A DNA stretch of 14,797 nucleotides from UBA5359 sp028699365 [NCBI: bacterium] (GTDB lineage: Bacteria; UBP13; UBA5359). The position numbers and the translations under genes were made by a program. The notes beneath the pieces were generated by a model. It saw nothing but the letters and a program-made list of their open reading frames with translations, was not told the DNA's origin and searched no databases. Below, piece after piece: positions 7,038 through 13,665 of this stretch (positions are counted from its first letter, which is position 1; each line of letters begins with the position of its first letter). Location of the stretch: assembly GCA_028699365.1 (NCBI GenBank), contig JAQVUQ010000017.1, positions 1 to 14,797 of the forward strand, given 5' to 3'.

Positions 7038-8119
7038 CCAAGAGGGAACGCTATCTGAGCGCCTTGAAGAACGAAGCTGTAGATGAACTGGTATGGGCGC
7101 CCAACTTCGATTACTGGCTGAGTGTGAATACAGCCGAGGGAACCGTGCCGCAGCAATATGCGGGTATGTCACGTAACGATATTGTCAGGGCAGTGGGCGG
7201 CTGTATCTGGAACCGCACTCCCGGGCTGAAGACCGTGCTGGACAAGAGCGTGGAAGAGGTGGTCACGGAAGATAGCGGCAACCGCGTCAGGGAGTTGCGG
7301 ACGCCGGTGGGAACCGTAAGAGGGGTGCACAGCCGCACTGAAGGGGCGCACCGTTCCATGCACCAGAGCGAGCACTTCATCAAGGATGTGGACTCACTTA
7401 AAGTAATGAAGTATATTGCCGAAGCTACTTACTATGAAGCGGATTATGCCGGCATAACAAAGGCACTGGAAGAGACGGGGGATGACGGCATAGTTCTGAG
7501 CGGGTTTTCCTGCCTGCCGTTTATTCAGTTTGCCAAGACGGATGCCGGGTATGTCAACGGCTTCTATCTGTGGGCGGATCACAAGCAGGAGGTAGATGCG
7601 CTTATAGAAGCATATACCAGGCTCTATATGAGAGGGTATGAGATAATGGCCGACAGCCCTGCCGATGTCATATTTGCCGGGGACAACATGGACGGGACGA
7701 TGATCTCTCCGTCCATATTCAAGGAATATGCCGTGCCGTTCTATCAGGAAGCCAAGGAGATATTAGCCGGCAAAGGCAAGATATTCCAGGGTCACTGGTG
7801 CGGCAGGACGCAGACGCTGCTGCCGCTGGTGCCGGAATGCGGGCTGGATGTGGTGGAAGCCATAGTTTCCCGGCCCATGGCGGATGTATCGCTATCCGAT
7901 GCTCTGGACATGCTGCAGGGAAAAGTGGTGCTGCAGGGAGGCGTACCGGCCGTGCTGGTATGTGAGGAGGGCGGCAGCCGGGACGACTTCAAGAGGTATA
8001 TCGAGGAAGTTATCCTGCCTCTTAAGGGACGGCAGGGTTTTATCCTGGGCATGTCGGACAACGTGCCGCCCAACGCCGATTTCGCCAGGGTGGAGATGGT
8101 AGCTGAACTGATTCGCTAA
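7019..8119 (+). CDS. URO-D superfamily protein 2
   Basis: This 366-residue member of the uroporphyrinogen decarboxylase-like superfamily has the TIM-barrel signatures ITKRERYLSALKNE near the N-terminus, VIFAGDNMDGTMISPSIFKEYAVPF (217-241), IFQGHWCGRTQTLLPLV (255-271) and GFILGMSDNVPPNADF (340-355). The HemE RQAGR motif is missing. His259-x-Cys261 is kept, but the position of the third zinc ligand (Cys in protein 1) is in GMSDN, with no Cys. It may bind a metal differently or have other chemistry such as decarboxylation, isomerisation or methyl transfer. The start ATG at 7019 lies inside the end of the 688-residue gene, with GAGGGAT at 7007-7013 as ribosome binding site, so the two genes are coupled. 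The product likely works on the same substrate as its upstream partner. Substrate and reaction are unknown. Confidence 0.78.
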   Translation: MCGKSITKRERYLSALKNEAVDELVWAPNFDYWLSVNTAEGTVPQQYAGMSRNDIVRAVGGCIWNRTPGLKTVLDKSVEEVVTEDSGNRVRELRTPVGTVRGVHSRTEGAHRSMHQSEHFIKDVDSLKVMKYIAEATYYEADYAGITKALEETGDDGIVLSGFSCLPFIQFAKTDAGYVNGFYLWADHKQEVDALIEAYTRLYMRGYEIMADSPADVIFAGDNMDGTMISPSIFKEYAVPFYQEAKEILAGKGKIFQGHWCGRTQTLLPLVPECGLDVVEAIVSRPMADVSLSDALDMLQGKVVLQGGVPAVLVCEEGGSRDDFKRYIEEVILPLKGRQGFILGMSDNVPPNADFARVEMVAELIR

Positions 8120-8153
8120 TATCATCAAAGAGAAGAAATGGAGGATATTACTA

Positions 8154-8162
8154 TGATATAAT
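8154..8162 (+). promoter_or_regulatory. Candidate extended -10 promoter for araC
   Basis: TGATATAAT is a perfect extended -10 element (TGnTATAAT) in the 65-nt gap between URO-D protein 2 and the araC gene. There is no good -35 box 17 nt upstream, which fits extended -10 promoters. Transcription would start near 8169, giving a leader of about 15 nt that includes AGAGGTTGAT before the ATG at 8185. It would let the regulator be made independently of the operon it controls. Confidence 0.4.
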
Positions 8163-8184
8163 AACATAGAGGTTGATATATCGG

Positions 8185-9030
8185 ATGATGAAGCTGGCGC
8201 AAATTAATCCGGTGGTCCGAAGTGCCGGGAAGACGACTTTTCTCCCCGGTTACGACGGCCAGGTAAAATCCGGCTCAATAGAGGACCATGACCTTCACCT
8301 GGCCTACCGTGGCCGTGGAGTACTGATTATCGACGGCTGCCGGTATAGTATGGAAGTGGGAGACGTCGTTACGGTTTTCCCCGGCGAATCTTTTTGCGTT
8401 GAGGTGGAAGGCGACAAGCCCTTTTCCAGATATTATGTCCATTTGGATTTTTTTAAAGACAAATCGGAACGCTTGCTGACTCCCGTCCTGGAAGGCGGTA
8501 TTACCTGGCCCAGGCATGTCCGGCTTATGCATGATACACGTGCCAGGGAGCTTTGCGCAGATGTTGTGCTGAGGGCTCTGAGCCGTGGCACGGATGAAGC
8601 TTCCTCCATCATTATAGAGGGTAATATACGATCACTTCTGGGCATCATGGTTGAGCAGTATAGTGGAAGGCAAAAAGACGAAGTCGGTGTTTACACCAAG
8701 TGCCGCAGGAACATTCTTCAGGCCGAGAGATTTATTCGAGAGAATTATCGCCGAAACCTTACCCTGACGGAGATCGCCGGCGCTGCCGGGTTCAGCCCCG
8801 ATTATTTCGGACGTGCTTTCAAGGCCTTGATGGGATGTTCTCCGTTGAATTATCTGGCCGGTTATCGTTTGAACGAAGCTAAACGGCTGATGGTGGAAAA
8901 CGATTTTGCCATCGGTGAGATCGCCCGTCAGGTTGGGTATGAGGATATACATTACTTCAGTTATCTGTTTAAACATAGAGAAGGCATTACCCCTTCGGAG
9001 TTCATCTCCAGGCTGGCAATTGAAGAATAA
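8185..9030 (+). CDS. AraC-family transcriptional regulator
   Basis: The 281-residue protein has an N-terminal cupin-like ligand-binding domain (HLAYRGRGVLIIDGCRYSMEVGDVVTVFPGESF, with the usual turn pattern) and a C-terminal double helix-turn-helix. The first is LTLTEIAGAAGFSPDYFGRAFKALMG; the second is FAIGEIARQVGYEDIHYFSYLFKHREGITPSEF. This is the standard XylS/AraC architecture of sugar-responsive activators. The open frame begins with TTG at 8173, but ATG at 8185 (or 8188) preceded by AGAGGTTGAT (8168-8177) is preferred. The ligand is unknown, probably a sugar from the pathway. It lies between two transcription units that both begin with the same inverted-repeat promoter module (4904-4967 and 9033-9096), which makes it the probable activator of both. 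Its 3' end is also duplicated as a remnant at 4803-4901. Confidence 0.93.
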   Translation: MMKLAQINPVVRSAGKTTFLPGYDGQVKSGSIEDHDLHLAYRGRGVLIIDGCRYSMEVGDVVTVFPGESFCVEVEGDKPFSRYYVHLDFFKDKSERLLTPVLEGGITWPRHVRLMHDTRARELCADVVLRALSRGTDEASSIIIEGNIRSLLGIMVEQYSGRQKDEVGVYTKCRRNILQAERFIRENYRRNLTLTEIAGAAGFSPDYFGRAFKALMGCSPLNYLAGYRLNEAKRLMVENDFAIGEIARQVGYEDIHYFSYLFKHREGITPSEFISRLAIEE

Positions 9031-9032
9031 AG

Positions 9033-9096
9033 CGGTATTTTCAAAATAAAGGCGGTTATCCTTAAATACCGAAGCGGTTTCAGAGGATATACTGTA
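9033..9096 (+). promoter_or_regulatory. AraC-type operator/promoter module, copy B
   Basis: CGGTATTT (9033-9040) and AAATACCG (9064-9071) form a perfect 8-bp inverted repeat. The gap is 23 nt, so half-site centres are about three helical turns apart. GGATATACTGTA follows at 9085-9096, with TATACT at 9088-9093 as the -10 box, 17 nt after AAATACC. All three elements match copy A (4904-4967) exactly in sequence (the final G of AAATACCG excepted) and spacing. The proximal arm covers the -35 position. The module starts 2 nt after the araC stop and precedes the oxidoreductase operon; transcription would begin near 9100. A terminator is less likely because no T-run follows the second arm. Confidence 0.68.
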
Positions 9097-9148
9097 GTTG
9101 CGGTCGATAGTATCGACATTATATCCATTGATCAGGAGGAGATCATCA

Positions 9149-10051
9149 ATGAGCGGTAAAGAGATAAAAGTAGCGGTGATCGGTCTGGATACCAGTCACA
9201 GCGTGGTATTTACGGAACTGATGCAATCGCCGGATTGCCCGGCTGATAAGAGAGTTTCCGGCCTCAGGGCGGTGACCTGCCTGCGTTTCCCGACCCCTTT
9301 CCAGAGTGAGGAAGGGCTCGATGCCAGACAGAAAACAATGGAAGGCTGGGGCGTAAAGGTAACCACGGATTTCGATGAGGCCGTAGCCGATTGCGACGCC
9401 GTAATGGTGGACATCAACGATCCCGCCTATCATCTGGATTATTTCAGCCGTTGTGCCGACCTGGGCAAGCCGATATTCCTGGATAAGCCCATGGCCGACA
9501 GCATCGAGAACGGCAGGAAGATCTACGATATAGCCAAAAGTAAGAATTTGCCAGTCTTCTCCACATCGACGCTGCGCTTTGTGCCCCAGTTGTCCGAGGC
9601 CTGCGCCCAGGTGCCGGAACCCCATTTCACTGCTACTTACGGGCCGTTGGGCAAGGCTCCGGCCGGCAGTTCCATCGTCTGGTACGGTGTCCATTCTTTT
9701 GAGATGCTGCAGCGGGCCATGGGATCGGGCGCAGTGAAGGTCAAAGCCGTTGAGGATAAAGCCGGAGCGGTGTCGGTGGTGGAATACGCCGATGGACGCC
9801 GTGGGGTGGTGGAGCTTACCAGTGGTGCCGGTATATACGGCGGCTGCCTGCGAAGCAAGGAGAAGGCTGCACCTTACGTGGTGGATATGAGCCGGCATTA
9901 CCCCGATCTGCTCATTCGGATAGAGAAGTTCTTCCGGACCGGCCAGGCACCCATATCTCTGGAAACCACCTTCGAGGTTATGGCCATGCTGGATGCGGCA
10001 GAGCGTTCCTTCAGGAGTGGAAAGGCTGAAAACGTAGTGGGGGTGGCATAG
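9149..10051 (+). CDS. Gfo/Idh/MocA-family oxidoreductase 1
   Basis: This 300-residue protein resembles NAD(P)-dependent sugar or inositol dehydrogenases of the Gfo/Idh/MocA family. The N-terminal Rossmann-like part begins IKVAVIGLDTSHS (6-18), the variant nucleotide loop of the subgroup with GLDTSH in place of GxGxxG. VDINDPAYHLDYFSRCADLGKPIFLDKPMA (87-116) corresponds to the family segment with the EKP motif, here DKP with Lys113 as the usual catalytic lysine. WYGVHSFEMLQRAMG (178-192) carries His182 in the substrate region. Start choice: AGGAGGAGAT at 9134-9143 stands 5 nt before the ATG at 9149, although the frame is open from a TTG at 9098. It is the first gene after the operator/promoter module at 9033-9096 and ends 2 nt before the second oxidoreductase. 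The reaction is probably oxidation or reduction of a sugar carbon; the substrate is unknown. Confidence 0.82.
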   Translation: MSGKEIKVAVIGLDTSHSVVFTELMQSPDCPADKRVSGLRAVTCLRFPTPFQSEEGLDARQKTMEGWGVKVTTDFDEAVADCDAVMVDINDPAYHLDYFSRCADLGKPIFLDKPMADSIENGRKIYDIAKSKNLPVFSTSTLRFVPQLSEACAQVPEPHFTATYGPLGKAPAGSSIVWYGVHSFEMLQRAMGSGAVKVKAVEDKAGAVSVVEYADGRRGVVELTSGAGIYGGCLRSKEKAAPYVVDMSRHYPDLLIRIEKFFRTGQAPISLETTFEVMAMLDAAERSFRSGKAENVVGVA

Positions 10052-10053
10052 TC

Positions 10054-11106
10054 ATGAAGAAGATCAGAGCAGGTATAATAGGGCAGGGCCGGAGCGGCAG
10101 GGATATTCACGACCACTCTTTCAGAGACGTAGTGCCGGATAAGTATCAGGTGGTAGCTGTGGCCGATCCTCTGGAGGATCGTTGCCGCAGAGCCGAGGAG
10201 GAATTCGGCTATATAACTTATACCGATTACAGGGAGATGCTCAAGCGGAACGACCTGGATCTGATCGTCAACGCCTCCCCCAGCCATCTGCACGTCCCGA
10301 TAACGATGGAGGTGCTGGATGCCGGTTTTAACGTATTGACTGAGAAACCGCTGGCCCGCAAGGCCGCCGATGCGGATATGCTTATCAAAAAGGCTGAGGA
10401 CACAGGTAAGCTCTTTGCCGTCTATCAGCAGTCACGCTTTGCGCCTTACTTCCGGCAAGTGAACAAGGTTATCGATTCCGGCCTGCTGGGGCGTATAGTC
10501 ATGGTCAAGATTGCTTTCAACGGCTTTGCCCGCAGATGGGACTGGCAGACGCTGCAGGAGATGGACGGCGGCAATCTGCTCAACACCGGGCCCCATCCGT
10601 TGGATCAGGCCCTGCATTTTGTGGGAAGAGATGCCATGCCGGAAGTGTTATGTATAATGGACCGGGCGAACACCTTCGGCAACGCCGAGGACCACGTCAA
10701 GCTGATCATGCACCGGCAGGACAAGCCCACCGTGGATCTGGAGATATCCTCATGCTGTGCCTATCCGTCCTATACCTATCAGGTGTACGGCACCAGGGGC
10801 GGTTTGACCGGTAATATGACGCATATCGACTGGAAATATTTTATTCCGGAAGAAGCGCCGCATCAGGAGTTGGCCAGAGAGCCTTTGCCCGGGCCGGGAT
10901 ACTGTGGTGAGCAACTGCCGTGGCATGAGGAGAGTTGGGATGTGCCTGAAGAGGATGCCAGCCTGTTCAACGCTATGGCCGGAAGATTCTACAACAATCT
11001 TTACGATGCCCTGGTGAATGGTGCTCCGCTGGTAGTTACGCCGCAGCAGGTGCGGCAGCAGATAGCCGTGATAGAGGAGTGCCACCGGCAGAACCCGCTG
11101 GATTGA
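10054..11106 (+). CDS. Gfo/Idh/MocA-family oxidoreductase 2
   Basis: The 350-residue protein is a more canonical Gfo/Idh/MocA member than its neighbour. It has GQGRSG at residues 10-15 (dinucleotide loop), VVAVADP (33-39), NASPSHLH (73-80), EKPLA (97-101, with the conserved Lys98) and GPHPLDQALHF (179-189, with His181 and Asp184 in the active-site region). Such enzymes oxidise or reduce hydroxyl groups of sugars and cyclitols with NAD(P). It starts 2 nt after oxidoreductase 1, with GGGGGTGG upstream, so the pair is co-transcribed and may run consecutive or coupled redox steps, for example a 3-keto intermediate for glycoside cleavage or epimerisation. That role is inference; the substrate is not visible. 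Confidence 0.87.
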   Translation: MKKIRAGIIGQGRSGRDIHDHSFRDVVPDKYQVVAVADPLEDRCRRAEEEFGYITYTDYREMLKRNDLDLIVNASPSHLHVPITMEVLDAGFNVLTEKPLARKAADADMLIKKAEDTGKLFAVYQQSRFAPYFRQVNKVIDSGLLGRIVMVKIAFNGFARRWDWQTLQEMDGGNLLNTGPHPLDQALHFVGRDAMPEVLCIMDRANTFGNAEDHVKLIMHRQDKPTVDLEISSCCAYPSYTYQVYGTRGGLTGNMTHIDWKYFIPEEAPHQELAREPLPGPGYCGEQLPWHEESWDVPEEDASLFNAMAGRFYNNLYDALVNGAPLVVTPQQVRQQIAVIEECHRQNPLD

Positions 11107-11173
11107 GACTGTTTGCCGGCGCGCAGTGCCGGTGTCTGAACATAATTATTACGATAACCTGGCAGGTGTAGTT

Positions 11174-12175
11174 ATGACCTCACGGGAAATAATCATCAGG
11201 AACCTGAACTTTGACGGCGCTGAACGCATAGGGCTGGCTTTTACCGGAAACAGATACAGCGATTTTGCCGTTGCGGGTCTGGGTGCCTCCTCCACCTGGG
11301 AGGGGCGGCGCTGGATCGAGGGGGATACGGAGTATTATGACGATGAATGGGGCAATATCTGGCATCGCAAAGTAGGTCTGAGCGCCGGTGGTGAGATATA
11401 CAAGCCTGTTCTTCAGGATTGGTCTGATCTGGATAAACTGCACGTGCCGGATTTCGGCGCTCAGGAACGTTTTGTGGAAGCCCGGAAGAAGTTTTCGGCA
11501 GAGCCGGAACGTTACAGTCTGGGTGCTTTGCCTGGATTTGTCTTCAGCATCTGCCGCTATCTGAGGAAGATGGAGGTTTACTTTCAGGATCTGATGCTGG
11601 AGCGGGAGAACGTAGACAGGCTGCACGGTCTGGTGGCGGATGTGCTGGAGGAGGTTATAACCGGTTACGCCGCAGCCGGGGCCGATGGAGTTTTCTTCTG
11701 TGAGGACTGGGGCATACAGGACAGGCTGCTGATAAGCCCCAATACCTGGCGCGAGGTATTTCGTCCTCTGAATGAGAGACTGTGCCATGCCGCTCACAGC
11801 AGAGGGATGCACGTCCTGATGCACTCCTGCGGTTATAACCGGCTTATACTGGATGATCTGGCTGCCGCCGGCATAAACTGCTTCCAGTTCGACCAGCCGG
11901 AAATATACGGGCTGGAGGAACTGGCTCAAAAACTCAGGGAATTGAAGGTCTGCCTTTACTCTCCTGTGGATATTCAGAAGGTGATGCCAACCGGGGATAA
12001 AGAGCTGATAGAGGACACGGCCAGGCGAATGGCAGAGCTGTTCGGCGGTCCTGAAGGCGGTTTCATTGCCAAGAATTACGGCGATATCAAGGGTATAGGC
12101 GTGAAGGAAGAGTGGGACGAGTGGGCTTATCAGGCCTTTCTGGAATGCGCTAAGATCAAACCGGTTTTCAATTAG
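11174..12175 (+). CDS. URO-D superfamily protein 3
   Basis: The protein is 333 residues from the preferred ATG at 11174, which follows AGGTG (11164-11168) and gives the typical superfamily N-terminus MTSREIIIRNLNFDGAERIGLAF. The frame is open from a GTG at 11126, but those residues do not look like the family. Motifs: GVFFCEDWGIQDRLLISPNTWREVFRP (172-198), VLMHSCGYN (214-222) and GINCFQFDQPEIYG (233-246). The HemE RQAGR motif is absent. His217-x-Cys219 is kept; the C-terminal segment GGFIAKNYGDIKGIGV has no third Cys ligand. It follows oxidoreductase 2 by 67 nt and is followed 34 nt later by another URO-D-like gene. Function is unknown; methyl transfer or a decarboxylase/lyase reaction on a sugar-derived compound are options. 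Confidence 0.78.
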   Translation: MTSREIIIRNLNFDGAERIGLAFTGNRYSDFAVAGLGASSTWEGRRWIEGDTEYYDDEWGNIWHRKVGLSAGGEIYKPVLQDWSDLDKLHVPDFGAQERFVEARKKFSAEPERYSLGALPGFVFSICRYLRKMEVYFQDLMLERENVDRLHGLVADVLEEVITGYAAAGADGVFFCEDWGIQDRLLISPNTWREVFRPLNERLCHAAHSRGMHVLMHSCGYNRLILDDLAAAGINCFQFDQPEIYGLEELAQKLRELKVCLYSPVDIQKVMPTGDKELIEDTARRMAELFGGPEGGFIAKNYGDIKGIGVKEEWDEWAYQAFLECAKIKPVFN

Positions 12176-12209
12176 CAGGAGTTCCTGCAACACTATGATG
12201 GAGATTGTC

Positions 12210-13478
12210 ATGCAATCCGAGCTTAATGCCGTTAAGTCCGACAGCAGGATACTGATGCCTTTGACGGACAAGGTAATGGAGTTGTCACGACGCCCGCAGG
12301 AGGCGGAAAAGAAAGCCCGCTGGGCGGCACATCAGAGTCTTGAAACAACCGACAGGTCTCCTGTATATGTATATTGTGAAGGCATACCCGCAAAGACGTG
12401 GGACGGTATCATCGGTGCGGAGACGGCTTGCAGCACTCCGCTTGGGAGAACACTGGAGAGAGAATTGCGCCGGCGCATCTGGGCGGCGGAAAATATCCCC
12501 GATGACAGGATAGTCTGGCCGACGGTTATTCTTTCCGCACCTGTTAAAATCGCCAGGGACTGGGGAGTGCCGCTGGAGTGGCATCAATCGGAAGATGATC
12601 TGGGAGCCAAAGGCTACGATCCGCCCTTCTCCGAAGGCATAGATATGAGTCGCCTGCAGACGGTAGAGATGGAGACCGACGAGGCGGCGGCCCGGGAATT
12701 GCAGGAGATGGCCTGCACATTACTGGGTGGCGATATGAAAGTATATCTTCAGCACCACACGCTGTCCTACAGCATTTTCGATACGGCTGTCCAGATGCGG
12801 GGCATGGACAGCATCTGCCTGGATACTATCGACTGTCCCGATAAAGTACATGCTCTGCTGGAACATATAACCCAAACGGTTCTCCGGCACCAGCTCAAAC
12901 GTCAGGAGAGAGGCTGGACCAATTTCTTTCCGGACCCGGAGGACGATTATGCGCAGGTGGGCTTCAGAGTCAACTGTGTTGCCAAACCGGCGGATATGGA
13001 GGACAGGAAACCGTGCCTGTTCGATGAATGGGCCTATATCTCAGCCCAGACCAGCGCTTGTCTGGGCCCCGGCCAGTATGCCGAGTTCGTGCAGCCCTGC
13101 AATGCGCGTCTGGCGGAATTGTTCAGCCGTAAAACCGTCTATTACCACGGTTGCGAGTGCCTTGACAGAAAGATGGATATAATAGCTGAGTTGCCCAATC
13201 TGAGGCGCTTTCATGTCTCTCCCTGGTCGTCCGTCTCCCTGGCAGCGGATAAGTTCAGGGACAGGAACGTCATACTGGAAGTCCATTCTCACCCTGGCAA
13301 GGTCTTCTTTGCTCAGACAGGCGGGGAGATAAAGGCTGATTTGGCAGAGCTGGTGCGGCAGGCAGAGGGGATGCCGTTCGATCTCAATCTGAGCGATATA
13401 CACAACATAAACAATGATCCGTCCAAGTTGGGCCTGTGGGCTGGAATCGCTACGGAAGCAGTTTGTGCCATCAGATAA
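12210..13478 (+). CDS. URO-D superfamily-like protein 4, long divergent form
   Basis: This 422-residue protein is the longest and most divergent of the four URO-D-like proteins. Its N-terminal region (1-125) has no counterpart I recognise in HemE and includes RSPVYVYCEGIPAKTWDG. The barrel part shows SICLDTIDCPDKVHALLEHITQTV, PCLFDEWAYISAQTSACLGPGQYAEFVQP (268-296), VYYHGCECLDRKMDIIAELPNLRRFHVSPWSSV (310-342) and DLNLSDIHNINNDP (391-404). His313-x-Cys315 matches the H-x-C metal motif and is followed by Cys317. ATG at 12210 is preferred because GGAGAT (12200-12205) precedes it; ATG at 12195 is the alternative. A 6-bp palindrome, GCAGGA-GT-TCCTGC, lies at 12175-12188 in the gap but its 2-nt centre is too short for a hairpin. 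It is the last gene of the operon. Reaction unknown; superfamily membership rests on the H-x-C segment and the neighbouring paralogues. Confidence 0.68.
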   Translation: MQSELNAVKSDSRILMPLTDKVMELSRRPQEAEKKARWAAHQSLETTDRSPVYVYCEGIPAKTWDGIIGAETACSTPLGRTLERELRRRIWAAENIPDDRIVWPTVILSAPVKIARDWGVPLEWHQSEDDLGAKGYDPPFSEGIDMSRLQTVEMETDEAAARELQEMACTLLGGDMKVYLQHHTLSYSIFDTAVQMRGMDSICLDTIDCPDKVHALLEHITQTVLRHQLKRQERGWTNFFPDPEDDYAQVGFRVNCVAKPADMEDRKPCLFDEWAYISAQTSACLGPGQYAEFVQPCNARLAELFSRKTVYYHGCECLDRKMDIIAELPNLRRFHVSPWSSVSLAADKFRDRNVILEVHSHPGKVFFAQTGGEIKADLAELVRQAEGMPFDLNLSDIHNINNDPSKLGLWAGIATEAVCAIR

Positions 13479-13515
13479 TTCGGCGTGATCTCTTGTTCCC
13501 AGGAGCGGTAACTCG

Positions 13516-13543
13516 GCTTAACTGAACTTTTGTTCAGTTAAGC
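13516..13543 (+). repeat. Perfect 12-bp dyad (hairpin or operator) between the operon and aroF
   Basis: GCTTAACTGAAC (13516-13527) and GTTCAGTTAAGC (13532-13543) are perfectly complementary around a TTTT loop. The stem begins 37 nt after the last catabolic gene and ends 11 nt before the -35 box of the aroF promoter. No T-run follows on the + strand, so it is a poor intrinsic terminator. The core CTGAAC-N4-GTTCAG has the look of a TetR-type operator. It may end the upstream transcript, protect its 3' end, or bind a repressor. Confidence 0.7.
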
Positions 13544-13554
13544 GTCCGGTATTC

Positions 13555-13583
13555 TTGACTCATGTCCTCTTTGCCCGTAGAAT
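13555..13583 (+). promoter_or_regulatory. Sigma70-type promoter of aroF
   Basis: TTGACT (13555-13560) and TAGAAT (13578-13583) are separated by 17 nt, each one base off consensus. Transcription would begin near 13590, leaving a leader of about 75 nt before the ATG at 13666. This separates aroF from the catabolic operon upstream. Confidence 0.65.
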
Positions 13584-13620
13584 AAGCCTATCTTTATTAA
13601 CAGAAGGATTTTTCGTCAAA

Positions 13621-13640
13621 GCCGCGGTCTGACCGACGGC
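13621..13640 (+). other. GC-rich leader hairpin in front of aroF
   Basis: GCCG-CGG (13621-13627) can pair with CCG-A-CGGC (13633-13640) around TCTGA, with one bulged A. It lies in the predicted aroF leader, 25 nt before the start codon. No T-run follows, and no leader peptide rich in aromatic codons was seen, so attenuation is not supported. A role in mRNA stability or translation is possible. Confidence 0.35.
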
Positions 13641-13665
13641 GCCAACCTGGGGAGGGCTAAGGGAT

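Noticed and set aside
9033-9071. CGGTATTT/AAATACCG as an intrinsic terminator of araC
   Set aside because: No T-run follows the second arm, the loop would be 23 nt, and the same arms recur at 4904-4941 with an identical distance to a conserved TATACT. An operator fits better.
9146-9898. Minus-strand open frame of 250 codons
   Set aside because: It is antisense to oxidoreductase 1, which has a strong ribosome binding site and family motifs. The minus-strand translation shows no domain.
12175-12188. GCAGGA-GT-TCCTGC palindrome before URO-D protein 4
   Set aside because: The centre of 2 nt cannot loop, it is short, and no second copy was seen. It is noted in the gene entry but not called as a site.
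11180-12271. Long open frame of 363 codons on the minus strand
   Set aside because: It is antisense to the URO-D-like gene at 11174-12175, whose family motifs (MHSCG, EDWG) are clear on the + strand. The minus-strand product has no recognisable motif and no ribosome binding site.
3016-13478. Reading the URO-D genes as hemE for haem biosynthesis
   Set aside because: None has the RQAGR substrate-binding motif, all carry an H-x-C motif, no other haem gene is near, and four copies in a sugar cluster would make no sense for HemE.
13547-13554. A third AraC half-site (CGGTATTC) before aroF
   Set aside because: It is a single 7/8 match with no partner arm at the right distance and no TATACT at the right spacing, so chance is enough.
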